Below are positions 7,024 to 14,402 of a stretch of DNA of 17,980 bases, piece by piece. The stretch comes from Candidatus Bathyarchaeota archaeon. GTDB lineage: Archaea; Thermoproteota; Bathyarchaeia; TCS64. Position 1 is the stretch's first letter. Every line of letters starts with the position of its first letter. Below the pieces are notes generated by a model. The model was not told the DNA's origin and did not search any database. It saw only the letters and a list, made by a program, of their open reading frames with translations. Both the position numbers and the translations under genes were made by a program. Location of the stretch: NCBI GenBank assembly GCA_030601645.1, contig JAUWBQ010000013.1:1-17980 (forward strand), given 5' to 3'.

Positions 7024-7809
7024 GTGTCGACTGAACGTATCAAGCTCCGCAGGGTAGACCTTGAGCTGGGAGTCTCCATAGAAAGGGATGATGTAGTCGC
7101 CTCGGACGAGGCGGTCTGCATCTTCGTCAACGGCGAGTACTACAGGACTCTGATAGCCACTCCCGCCATGATCGAGGAGCTCGTGGTCGGCCATCTGGTG
7201 GGAGAGGGGATCATCGACTCGTTGGACGACCTGAAAGAAGTCGAGGTGAACCCGCTCAAAGTCCGCGTGGAGCTCAGCGTAGACGTGGACCTCAACGTCC
7301 TGAACATGGGCAAGGTGGACCTTATCACCACAGCCTGCAGCTCACTCTCGACCCCCATCCGCGGCGAGCGGCTCGGCTCGTTGATGGTCGCCTCGAAGAT
7401 CAATGTGGAGGCGGAGAAGATCTGGGGCATGGTCAGGGAGTTGAACCTCCGGAGCGAGGTATTCCGGGAGACCGGGGGGACCCACTCGGCCATGCTCTGC
7501 TCCCTCGACGGCGGGGTCCTCTCCTTCGCGGAGGACGTGGGGAGGCACAACGCCGTGGACAAGGTTATCGGCGCAGGGCTCTTAATGGGAGTTGAAATGG
7601 GGGGGTGCGTTCTGATCTCCTCGGGGAGGCAGTCGAGCGAGATAGTCCTCAAGGTCGCCCACAGCGGGATCCCCGTGATAGCATCCGTGGCAGGGCCCTT
7701 GAAGTCGGGAATCGGTATCGCGGACGCCACGGGTATAACGCTGGTGTGCTTCGTGCGGGGGCGACGCATGAACGTCTACACCCACAAGGAGCGAATCTTG
7801 ACCGCATGA
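7024..7809 (+). CDS. fdhD: FdhD-like sulfur carrier for Mo/W-bisPGD enzymes
   Basis: FdhD passes sulfur from a cysteine desulfurase to the metal cofactor of formate dehydrogenase and related enzymes. The 261-residue protein shows EELVVGHLVGEGI at 51-63, GGTHSAMLCS near 155, EDVGRHNAVDKVIG near 178, SSGRQSSEIVLKVAHSGIP, and NVYTH at the end, all FdhD marks. The active-site loop, CxxC in E. coli FdhD, reads C105-S-S-L108 here: the first cysteine is kept and the second is lost. No formate dehydrogenase gene is in the window, so the client enzyme is elsewhere. GTG start at 7024 with GAGGTGG four bases before it, and a TATA-like TATTTTAAT at about 6981-6989. Convergent with the flippase gene. Confidence 0.88.
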   Translation: MSTERIKLRRVDLELGVSIERDDVVASDEAVCIFVNGEYYRTLIATPAMIEELVVGHLVGEGIIDSLDDLKEVEVNPLKVRVELSVDVDLNVLNMGKVDLITTACSSLSTPIRGERLGSLMVASKINVEAEKIWGMVRELNLRSEVFRETGGTHSAMLCSLDGGVLSFAEDVGRHNAVDKVIGAGLLMGVEMGGCVLISSGRQSSEIVLKVAHSGIPVIASVAGPLKSGIGIADATGITLVCFVRGRRMNVYTHKERILTA

Positions 7810-7832
7810 CAGAAGAGTTAGTTAAATCTCGT

Positions 7833-9398
7833 TCACTTCAAGAATTTCTCGAAAAACGTCAAGAAGATGTTGAAGAACGGTGTAAAAGGACCCATCGAGC
7901 TAAGAATCCGCTTGAGATCTTGGATATCGTCCTTCTCAAGCGTCCGCAAGGTTAGCACAAAGAAAAGGTATGAAACGATATAAGATACACCCCCCAGAAT
8001 CAGAGTTATCCAATCGTTCAGATTGATGACAGTTAAAAGATAATAGATCACCATGAAAGGTATGGCTGAAGACAAGTAGATCTTTACCGAAGCTTTCCAG
8101 TTGACGGTGAACCCGAAGTTTCTCCATATCTGCCAGATATAGTAGAAGAATCCCACTTTCGGGGCTATTATTGAGGTCAAGATTAATCCAGGGATGCCGA
8201 ATCTGGGGATCAAATAGAAACCTAGGGGTAGTACTGTGCAGAGGTTGAGAAGATTTCCGGTGAATAAGATCTTTGTCTCTCCTTGCCCGTTGAGGAGGCT
8301 ACCATTGCAGTGTGATCCAATTCCGATGAACAGAAAGTTAATGCAGTAAAGTTGAAGGTAGTAAGCGGTCTGGGGGTAGCTGTTGCCGTACACGATTTGA
8401 ACTATCGGCCCCGCCAGGAGGATTAGAACCGACGTTATTGGCACGATTATCAGCGCTGCGTATTTCACGGAATTCTGGTATATCATCCCTAGTTTGTCGT
8501 TCTTCCGGGGGTCTAATTTTGAAAACAGGGGGAACAGCACTGTCGATATCGGCATTATGAAGAATGTGATCAGCACCGAGAAGTTGACTGCAGCCTGATA
8601 GTTCCCGATGCTAAAAGCGTCTATGTGTAGAGCCATCAGAATGTTATAGACTTGGGTTATCGCCCCTGCAATCAGTATGGAGAGAAAGAGGGGAAACCCA
8701 TAGGACAAGAGGATACGGGATGCCTCAACATGGCTGATGGTAGATTCTTGGTCTGTGCTTCTTCTTAAGAAGGCTGTGATGACGATGATAGAACCGGTGG
8801 CTCCCGCGATCATCAGGGATGTCGTGTTTCCAATGACCGCTCCGAGGGCTCCCATACCTATGAAGACCAAAGAGGGGGCGAGAACGCTCTTGAGGATCGA
8901 TTGAACTATCACCATCAGGCTGACGAACTCCATCCTCTCAAATCCAATGAATATGGATTTGGTTGTGTTTACGAGGGCTTGGGCGAGGAGGTTAACCGAG
9001 GCTACTTGGATGAGCAGCCGTATTTCGGGCTGGTGGAACACATTATCGGCCAGATAGCCCGATGAAATGTTCACAATGAGGAGTAAAATTACACTTGCCG
9101 TGGTATTGATCAGTAGCCCTGTTGTGAGGAGATTTCTGAGGTCTCCTATCTTGTTCTCGGCTCGGTATTGTGCGATGTATTTCGTAAGGCCACTATTCAC
9201 ACCGGGGTTGGTGAACATCGAGGCCAGGGAGATGGGGATCATCGCTATCGTGATCTGCCCGTAGGAGGTGGAGCCAAGGAATCTTGCGACTATGATTACG
9301 GCTATGGCGGTGATGAGGGTGGAGCTCACCTGGCCGATGAGGAGGATCAGGCTACCCCTTGCCGATTGTTGTAGATGGTCGGTGAGGCTGTCTGTCAG
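7833..9398 (-). CDS. Polysaccharide/lipid-linked oligosaccharide flippase, probable CTG start
   Basis: A multi-pass membrane protein of the MATE/MVF fold (Wzx/RfbX-like), 521 residues with the start proposed here. It has about 12-14 hydrophobic segments and typical signs such as ARFLGSTSYGQ and GQGETKILF. Such proteins turn lipid-linked sugars across the membrane for S-layer or surface glycans. From the GTG at 9329 the first membrane helix would be cut in half. The frame stays open upstream to a stop at 9597-9599 with no ATG, GTG or TTG. Within it a CTG at 9398 lies eight bases after AAGGAGG (minus strand, 9406-9412). It would give an N-terminus TDSLTDHLQQSARGSLILL, normal for the family. Function fits the glycosyltransferase genes further right. 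The gene is clearly AT-richer than fdhD. Confidence 0.85.
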   Translation of the reverse strand: MTDSLTDHLQQSARGSLILLIGQVSSTLITAIAVIIVARFLGSTSYGQITIAMIPISLASMFTNPGVNSGLTKYIAQYRAENKIGDLRNLLTTGLLINTTASVILLLIVNISSGYLADNVFHQPEIRLLIQVASVNLLAQALVNTTKSIFIGFERMEFVSLMVIVQSILKSVLAPSLVFIGMGALGAVIGNTTSLMIAGATGSIIVITAFLRRSTDQESTISHVEASRILLSYGFPLFLSILIAGAITQVYNILMALHIDAFSIGNYQAAVNFSVLITFFIMPISTVLFPLFSKLDPRKNDKLGMIYQNSVKYAALIIVPITSVLILLAGPIVQIVYGNSYPQTAYYLQLYCINFLFIGIGSHCNGSLLNGQGETKILFTGNLLNLCTVLPLGFYLIPRFGIPGLILTSIIAPKVGFFYYIWQIWRNFGFTVNWKASVKIYLSSAIPFMVIYYLLTVINLNDWITLILGGVSYIVSYLFFVLTLRTLEKDDIQDLKRILSSMGPFTPFFNIFLTFFEKFLK

Positions 9399-9405
9399 CG
9401 GGGTT

Positions 9406-9412
9406 TCCTCCT
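9406..9412 (-). promoter_or_regulatory. Ribosome binding site that sets a CTG start
   Basis: On the minus strand AAGGAGG is followed by eight bases and then CTG at 9398-9396, in frame with the flippase. No ATG, GTG or TTG in this frame lies between this site and the first membrane helix. This is one of the strongest ribosome sites in the window, at ideal spacing. Confidence 0.6.
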
Positions 9413-9800
9413 TTTTTAAGGATCCATTGTGGAATTTTCTCTGTCTCTTATTGTAGGTGGGGTTAATTATCGTTTGTCTCAGGTAGGTTCGATTAGGGCT
9501 TCGATGCAGCCCCGGATATAATTCAAATGGTCGTTTTTTGATGCGTTTTAATGTCGTTTGGATTATATTGAACTGTCCTTTTTTGCATTTTTCTTGTCAG
9601 ATCCACCATATTTATACGATCGATTTTGCGTTGTTCGTTGGTTGGATTATTGTTGAATGCGATTTTTTTAAATGAAGAGTTAAATATCATGTCAGTAAGA
9701 GTTAGAAGATTGACAGATATTTTGTAAAATAGCGCCTATAAACAATAAATCGCTAATCGAGTCTCTCTATATTAGTTACTTGACTGGTGGAGGGTGGAAT
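9413..9800. other. AT-rich divergent intergenic region
   Basis: About 390 bases without a convincing gene, lying between the divergent flippase and zinc-ribbon genes. It is visibly AT-rich, with TATTTATA near 9608-9615, TATAAA at 9737-9742 and TATATT near 9768-9773. TATAAA at 9737-9742 is a reasonable TATA box for the zinc-ribbon gene, with GGAGGG at 9789-9794 six bases before its ATG. No tRNA-like fold, long inverted repeat or RNA gene was recognised. Confidence 0.5.
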
Positions 9801-10910
9801 ATGCAAACAGGTCTACAGGCAGAGGTCTTGCTCTGCCCCAACTGCAAGGAGGAGGTACCGAAGACTCTTTACTGCCTCAACTGTGGTTATCCGCTTTACA
9901 AGATCGAGCTGGATCAACCTGAGGAGGATGTGAAGGTCGTCGTCGATGAGGAGGCTCCTGAGCCCGTTGAAGATGTACCCGTCGTCGAGCCTGAGACGAT
10001 CGAAGATGTCGTGATCATGGTTGAAGAATTAGCGGAGCTGACTGTTGAAGTTGTGGAGGCCGAGCCGGAGATCGAGGTCGAGGCTGTTGAGGACGTCGTG
10101 CCCGTCGAGATCACGGAGTTCGTTGCGGAAGCTGATCCTGAGGTCGAACCAGTTCCGGACGTGGTCGAGGAAGAAGCTGAGCCGATAGTCGATGTTACTG
10201 AGCCTGTGGCGGAGGAGGTGCTGAAGATCTCGGTGGATGAGTCCGTTGAGAGCGTCGAGGCCAGCGTGTTCGATGTGGTCGAGGGCCCGGAGATCGAGGA
10301 CGTCGAGAGGGTGGAGTCCGTGGAGCCCATGGCCGAGATCGTCATCGAACTCGAGCCGTCCTATGAGCCCGATCCCGTGATCAGAGAGGTGATGGAGAAC
10401 TTTGCGAAGAACATCTCTATGAAGATCAGGCTGGTGGGTCTGCTCAGGGATGGAGGCGTGAAATCCGAGATCTTCGAGAAGCTCTTCGAGAGCTACCTGG
10501 CCCGGGGAGAGCTGCTGATGAACAGCCGGAGCGAGATGCTGGAGCGGGTCAGGTACGATCTGGACTCCATGGAGAAGGCTTTGAACGAGGCCCGGGTGGG
10601 GCTTGAGGAGCTGGAGATCCGGAGGGCCATCAGCGACGTCTCGGAGGAGGAGTACGCGGCCAAGTCCCCCGGGTTCGAGTGGGACATCAGGCAGTACAAG
10701 GACGATGTGGGTAAGAAGAAGGCGGAGATCGCCTACCTTGAGGACATCTCCAGGGTGATGTCGAAGGAGGAGATCTCGGAGCTCATCGAGACCGGTGAGG
10801 GCTGCTACGAGATCGTGGACGGCTTCGTGGAGTCCGGGAAGATAGGCTCCGAGACGGCGGCCCGGGTTAAGATATCCTTGGAGGAAGCGCTGTCCTGCCT
10901 CAGAGTCTGA
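9801..10910 (+). CDS. Zinc-ribbon protein with long acidic linker and helical C-terminus
   Basis: 369 residues in three parts. A zinc ribbon has C12-x-x-C15 and C25-x-x-C28. An acidic, Val/Pro-rich linker (about 36-193) is built from Glu-Val-Glu/Pro units and holds only three basic residues (K45, K142, R170). A helical, coiled-coil-prone C-terminus (about 194-369) includes REVMENFAKNISMKIR, EKLFESYLARGELL and SDVSEEEY. There is no signal peptide or membrane segment, so it is probably cytoplasmic. The C-terminal part recalls coiled-coil regions of CdvA-like archaeal proteins, but that is an impression only. The job may be scaffolding or nucleic-acid binding through the ribbon; I do not know the family. 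The ATG at 9801 is preferred over a TTG at 9780 because GGAGGG lies six bases before it. Confidence 0.8.
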   Translation: MQTGLQAEVLLCPNCKEEVPKTLYCLNCGYPLYKIELDQPEEDVKVVVDEEAPEPVEDVPVVEPETIEDVVIMVEELAELTVEVVEAEPEIEVEAVEDVVPVEITEFVAEADPEVEPVPDVVEEEAEPIVDVTEPVAEEVLKISVDESVESVEASVFDVVEGPEIEDVERVESVEPMAEIVIELEPSYEPDPVIREVMENFAKNISMKIRLVGLLRDGGVKSEIFEKLFESYLARGELLMNSRSEMLERVRYDLDSMEKALNEARVGLEELEIRRAISDVSEEEYAAKSPGFEWDIRQYKDDVGKKKAEIAYLEDISRVMSKEEISELIETGEGCYEIVDGFVESGKIGSETAARVKISLEEALSCLRV

Positions 10911-11044
10911 GGGTGTAAACCTCAACTCCTTTCCTTTTTTCGTCTTTCATGGTTCTTTGATTCTGATGGGTTTTCGTTGTTACGTTTTCTTTCGTTGATT
11001 CGTGACATTCTGTTGAATTAGATTTCGAGTATCTGTTTGTTCTG

Positions 11045-11785
11045 ATGGGGATGCAGTGTAGCTGCGACGTTTGCATTGTGATTCCCACTTATAATGAGGT
11101 GGGGACCATCGGGGAGCTCGTTGTCTCCCTTCAGGAGCTTGGCGAGTTTTTTCGCGTGCGTATCGTGATCGTCGATGATGGGAGCGACGACGGGACCCTC
11201 GAGGTCTTGGATGGGCTGATGGAGAGGTATAGTAACATCGTCTTGGTTGAGCGGGGGGAGAAGCTCGGTTTCGGTTCGGCGCTTCTCGAGGGGTTCAGGA
11301 CGGCCCTGAGTCTGGTTCCGGAGCCCGAGTTCATAGTGTCCATGGATGGGGATCTCTCTCACGACCCCGTGGAGTTGCCGTCTCTGGTTGGTTCCTGCGG
11401 TGAGGGGGGACTGGTGATCGGGAGCAGATATGTGGAGGGCGGGGCGATCGAGGGCTGGGGGCTGCACAGGCGGGTCGTCTCGTGGGTGGCCAATTTCCTC
11501 GCCAGGAGGTTTGCCGGCTTGCCGGTGAGGGATTGCACTTCGGGGTTCAGGTGCTATCATGCGGATGTCGTCCGGGGGGTTGTGGGGGGGTGGGGCTGTT
11601 CAGGGTACGATGTTCAGATCGACGTCTTGTTCGAGGCTTTTCGGAGGGGTTTCAGGGTGAGGGAGGTCCCGATCCGGTTCTCGGACAGGCGTAGTGGGGT
11701 GAGCAAGCTGTCTGCGATGGAGGTATGGAATTTCATAGCCAGGGTTATCTCGATGTCTCGTCTTCGTCTCAAGCCGTTTCCATGA
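11045..11785 (+). CDS. Family 2 glycosyltransferase, DPM1-like
   Basis: A GT-A fold enzyme of 246 residues resembling dolichyl-phosphate mannose/glucose synthases. It shows VIPTYNE at 12-18, DDGSDDGT at 44-51, the metal-binding DGD at 101-103, IGSRYVEGG at 125-133 and DCTSGFRCY at 163-171. It has no C-terminal membrane domain, like the short DPM1 class. It likely moves a sugar from a nucleotide to a dolichyl-type phosphate at the cytoplasmic face, feeding surface glycan or N-glycan assembly. The start is ATG at 11045 or 11051; no ribosome site is visible, and AT-rich sequence about 25 bases upstream suggests a leaderless transcript. The coding strand is unusually G+T rich. Convergent with vapC, 18 bases apart. 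Confidence 0.87.
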   Translation: MGMQCSCDVCIVIPTYNEVGTIGELVVSLQELGEFFRVRIVIVDDGSDDGTLEVLDGLMERYSNIVLVERGEKLGFGSALLEGFRTALSLVPEPEFIVSMDGDLSHDPVELPSLVGSCGEGGLVIGSRYVEGGAIEGWGLHRRVVSWVANFLARRFAGLPVRDCTSGFRCYHADVVRGVVGGWGCSGYDVQIDVLFEAFRRGFRVREVPIRFSDRRSGVSKLSAMEVWNFIARVISMSRLRLKPFP

Positions 11786-11803
11786 TGTTTTTTCCAGTTG
11801 GAG

Positions 11804-12265
11804 TTATAGAATTTCGTTCATTCTCTTGATCTTGAATTCGGGGTTCAGGGTTCGTAGGATTTCATGGAGTTTTGGCTGTTCGTTCAGGTCGTGGATGGCA
11901 TCGTCTTCGGTCACCAGGGTTTCTGTCTGGTTGATGGCCGTGGAGAGGATTGTGCAGTCTATATAGTCGTTCATGAGCCTTCTCAGTTTGAAGGCCGTGG
12001 AGAGGATGGGGGTGTGGTGGATGGGGGTTTTGTCTATTCTCTCGTCGTGGGCTATGGCTCTGATTCCTCTGGATGCTCTCTCGGCAGTGAGGTCTCCGGC
12101 GGCTGTGAGTTTGCCTGCCTTGGCGGCGAGCTCGAAAAGGGTGATGTCGCTTATTGTGATCTCGTGGCCTTCCTGGAGGAGGGTGATGGCGGCGTCTCGG
12201 GGGAGGCCTCTGATGGCGACGCCTATGGCTGGGAGGAGGTAGGTGGTGTCTAGGGTGAGTCTCAA
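11804..12265 (-). CDS. vapC: VapC-type PIN-domain ribonuclease toxin
   Basis: A 153-residue PIN protein of a type II toxin-antitoxin pair; these cut RNA, often tRNA or rRNA. The acidic metal-binding residues fall in order: Asp in LTLDTTYLL near the start, Glu in DITLFELAAK, Asp in MNDYIDCTILSTA, and Asp in TEDDAIHD. The start is TTG at 12265, overlapping the antitoxin's TGA stop, with an AGAGG element eight bases before it. The reading frame stays open further upstream, but that part runs through the antitoxin gene in the wrong frame and has no PIN character. Translation is probably coupled to the antitoxin. The coding strand is C-rich, mirroring the G-rich plus strand of this region. Confidence 0.88.
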   Translation of the reverse strand: MRLTLDTTYLLPAIGVAIRGLPRDAAITLLQEGHEITISDITLFELAAKAGKLTAAGDLTAERASRGIRAIAHDERIDKTPIHHTPILSTAFKLRRLMNDYIDCTILSTAINQTETLVTEDDAIHDLNEQPKLHEILRTLNPEFKIKRMNEIL

Positions 12266-12498
12266 GATTCCGCCCTCTTGGACAGCTCTCTCCTGGAGGC
12301 GTGGAACTCCTCCAGGGTGATCTCCATGTCCGGGGGTTCGGTTAGCGTGTCTTCGAGTGTGGGGATCGGCTCCACGATTAGTTTTCCTTCTTCCTCTCGG
12401 TAGATTATTCGTGTGTGGGGTCGGAGTCCTAGGCGTTCTCTTATTCTCTTGGGTGGGAAGAGCTCGCCTTTCGAGCCTACTCGACTTTCCGTGGTTAT
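12262..12498 (-). CDS. vapB: VapB-type AbrB/MazE-fold antitoxin, start codon missing or altered
   Basis: The 78-codon frame reads ITTESRVGSKGELFPPKR then IRERLGLRPHTRIIY. This is the swapped-hairpin AbrB DNA-binding fold seen in archaeal VapB proteins. An acidic helical tail (LEDTLTEPPDMEITLEEF) follows, the part that usually wraps the toxin. The frame has no ATG, GTG or TTG at its 5' end, and an in-frame TGA lies just upstream at 12505-12507. The best candidate is ATA at 12498, six bases after GGTGA. Alternatively, a GTG at 12508 would enter this frame if one A of the AAA run at about 12498-12500 were removed, giving VNRITTESRV. So this is either an ATA start, a real frameshift or a sequence error. 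Next to vapC with stop-start overlap. Confidence 0.75.
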   Translation of the reverse strand: MTTESRVGSKGELFPPKRIRERLGLRPHTRIIYREEEGKLIVEPIPTLEDTLTEPPDMEITLEEFHASRRELSKRAES

Positions 12499-12519
12499 TT
12501 CGGTTCACCGAGTAAATGG

Positions 12520-12549
12520 TATAATATTCGAAAAAGATAAGTTTTTCGA
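12520..12549 (-). promoter_or_regulatory. vapBC promoter with adjoining inverted repeat
   Basis: On the minus strand AATATTATA (12520-12528) is a TATA-like box about 26 bases from the ATA codon at 12498. Overlapping its upstream edge is a perfect 8-bp inverted repeat, TCGAAAAA (12528-12535) and TTTTTCGA (12542-12549), with a 6-base spacer. Position and symmetry suggest an operator for VapB self-repression. It could instead be a hairpin behind the SMR-like gene. Confidence 0.45.
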
Positions 12550-12658
12550 GTTGTGCGGCGGGGGAAAGGGGTACCCCGAGAAGATCTCATTCAATCGTAT
12601 CTATGGTGTTACCGGGTAAGCGAGCTGGCGGAGTAAAAACTTCGCGCACATTTACATT

Positions 12659-13021
12659 TCATATACCCAGTAAAAGAACTCCAGAAAGTATGATTGCAAT
12701 TCCTATAGTCTGCTTTAGATTGATCGGCTCATTCAATAGTAGATAAGATAGAGCGAGGGTGGCGACAAGAGTTAGAGGAGTCAAAATAAACATGTATTTT
12801 CCTACATCGGTGGACTCCAAAGGTATCGATAGTAGAATTCTTCCCAGCATGAAGAGGAAGAGGCTTACAAAGATGTATGGCGAGAAGACGAATTTTAAAA
12901 TGGTAACAGGATCTGAAAATGTTATCCCCTGAGTTTGGTCGACTCCGATCTTGAATAGAATCGTACCCACAGCCCCAATTGTTACAAGGAGTATGCTCTG
13001 TATCCATGTAGTTAGATTCAT
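12659..13021 (-). CDS. Small four-helix SMR/EamA-like transporter
   Basis: A 120-residue protein made of four hydrophobic helices (about 5-25, 40-62, 73-95 and 100-119), with AVGTILFKIGVDQ in helix 1 and a closing VTLALSYLLLNEP-type segment. Length and the ALSYLLLNEPI stretch fit the half-size drug/metabolite transporters (EmrE, ArnE/ArnF). Members work as dimers. As the last gene of a three-gene set with glycosyltransferases, a role in moving a lipid-linked sugar across the membrane, like ArnE/F, is more likely than drug export, by inference. ATG at 13021 lies 20 bases after the preceding gene with only a weak, distant GAGG before it. Confidence 0.72.
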   Translation of the reverse strand: MNLTTWIQSILLVTIGAVGTILFKIGVDQTQGITFSDPVTILKFVFSPYIFVSLFLFMLGRILLSIPLESTDVGKYMFILTPLTLVATLALSYLLLNEPINLKQTIGIAIILSGVLLLGI

Positions 13022-13041
13022 CTTAGCTTCATGTCCTCATT

Positions 13042-14400
13042 TTATTCTTCAGTTATCTTTTTTGCGGCTACAAAGTTTAGATTTCCGCCCATGAAGACCC
13101 GATCCTCAACAACTCGGAAGCCCGACTTCAATAAGTAGTATCGGAGCCTCCTACTCGTGAATGCCACGTGTTCTGTCTCGATAATCTCGCGGCGGACTCG
13201 GGTCCACACGGCTTCCGTTAAGGCCCAGCGAAAGGAGATGTTAGGCGTGGTTATTAGGACTGTCCCTGAAGGTCTGAGGACTCTGTAGAATTCTTTTATG
13301 ACATCGGCGGGTTCCTGGACGTGTTCCAAGACCTCCGAGCAGATGACACAGTCCATCGCGTCGTCGCGGAACGGGATATTACCGACATCGGAATGGAGGA
13401 GGCTGACGCTGTTCCCGAACTTGTTATGGGCGAACCTCACGAAGTCGTTGCCGATGTCAAGGCCGTAGATTTGTTTTCCTTTTTCGAGTAGACTATCAAA
13501 TATGGTGCCTGAGCCGAATCCGGCGTCAAGAACCATGCTGCTTTCAATGGGGACTTCCTTGAGTATTGTTTCGTTTTTCCTTTTGTGCCACCATCTTCTT
13601 GGCAGGAACCAGGATTCCGATGCCTTCGAGTAGACGTCTCCAGGCACGGAGTCGTAGAATTTTCCGAGGTGCTCAGGGGTCCTTACTTCTCTCTTCTTTC
13701 CCTCGAGCCATACTATGAGGAGATCCCTGCCCATCTCGAAGATCTGTCTAAAAACGTTAACCTTGGATCCCGCCCCATGGCTCCATGTTACGGGCATCTC
13801 GACGATCTTGTATCCGTCCCTCTCGGCTTTAACTGCGAGGTCGATGTCGTAGGCGAAGCCCTCGATGTTTATTTCCCGTTGTAGTGAGTCGAATACATCT
13901 TTTCTGATTGCCTTGTAGCCACATTGGGTGTCGTGTAGATTTATGCCGAAGAGGAGCCTGAAGAAGTAGTTGAATGCCTTGCCCAGTATCTTTCGGTAGA
14001 AGGGGGGTTCGATCAGGATGATAGATTCGGGGAGGTTCCTTGAGCCGTAGATGATGTCCGCACGTTCCTCCTCGAATTTTCGAATAGTCGGAAGTATCTG
14101 CTCGGGGGGGACGGCTAGATCTACATCCATTATTATTAGGATGTCTCCTGAAGCCCCTTGGACTGCGTTAAGGATGCCCCCTCCCTTTCCCAAGCGCTCC
14201 GGGAAGGAGACGAGTTTTATATTAGGGTTGTAGGCTGCGTGTTCCAAGGTGATTTTCTCGGTGTTGTCTTTGCAACCGTCGGCTGAGACGACGATCTCGT
14301 ATTCGATGTTCAACCCAGACATATAGGTTGAGAGTTGTTCGAGAGACGAGGAGATGCGAGCCTCTTCGTTGTAGGCGGGGAGGATTATAGAGACCTTCAA
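13042..14400 (-). CDS. Fusion of family 2 glycosyltransferase and SAM methyltransferase
   Basis: 452 residues in two catalytic domains. Residues 1-225 are a DPM1/ALG5-like GT-A domain with SIILPAYNEEA at 4-14, a modified VSADGCKDNT at 38-47, the DxD motif MDVDLA at 91-96, IIYGSRN and DTQCGYKAI at 157-165. Residues about 285-450 are a class I methyltransferase with LDAGFGSGT at 291-299, acidic D315 in YGLDIGND, CSEVLEHVQEP near 354 and GTVLITTPN. It probably puts a sugar on a lipid phosphate and methylates a sugar or lipid in the same pathway. The start is TTG at 14400, two bases after the upstream gene's stop, with AAAGGAG about eight bases before, so translation is likely coupled. No membrane segment is obvious. 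Confidence 0.88.
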   Translation of the reverse strand: MKVSIILPAYNEEARISSSLEQLSTYMSGLNIEYEIVVSADGCKDNTEKITLEHAAYNPNIKLVSFPERLGKGGGILNAVQGASGDILIIMDVDLAVPPEQILPTIRKFEEERADIIYGSRNLPESIILIEPPFYRKILGKAFNYFFRLLFGINLHDTQCGYKAIRKDVFDSLQREINIEGFAYDIDLAVKAERDGYKIVEMPVTWSHGAGSKVNVFRQIFEMGRDLLIVWLEGKKREVRTPEHLGKFYDSVPGDVYSKASESWFLPRRWWHKRKNETILKEVPIESSMVLDAGFGSGTIFDSLLEKGKQIYGLDIGNDFVRFAHNKFGNSVSLLHSDVGNIPFRDDAMDCVICSEVLEHVQEPADVIKEFYRVLRPSGTVLITTPNISFRWALTEAVWTRVRREIIETEHVAFTSRRLRYYLLKSGFRVVEDRVFMGGNLNFVAAKKITEE

Positions 14401-14402
14401 TT

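Noticed and set aside
9914..10345. Minus-strand Ser/Thr/Gly-rich frame that looks like a secreted low-complexity protein
   Set aside because: It is the antisense reading of the Glu/Val/Asp-rich linker; the sense protein has a zinc ribbon and a good ribosome site.
10029..10925. 298-codon minus-strand frame rich in Leu, His and Asp
   Set aside because: Antisense of the zinc-ribbon gene with no recognisable domain.
12266..12508. N-terminal extension of the PIN protein from a GTG at 12508
   Set aside because: The extra 81 residues are the antitoxin gene read in the wrong frame; the PIN fold begins right after the TTG at 12265.
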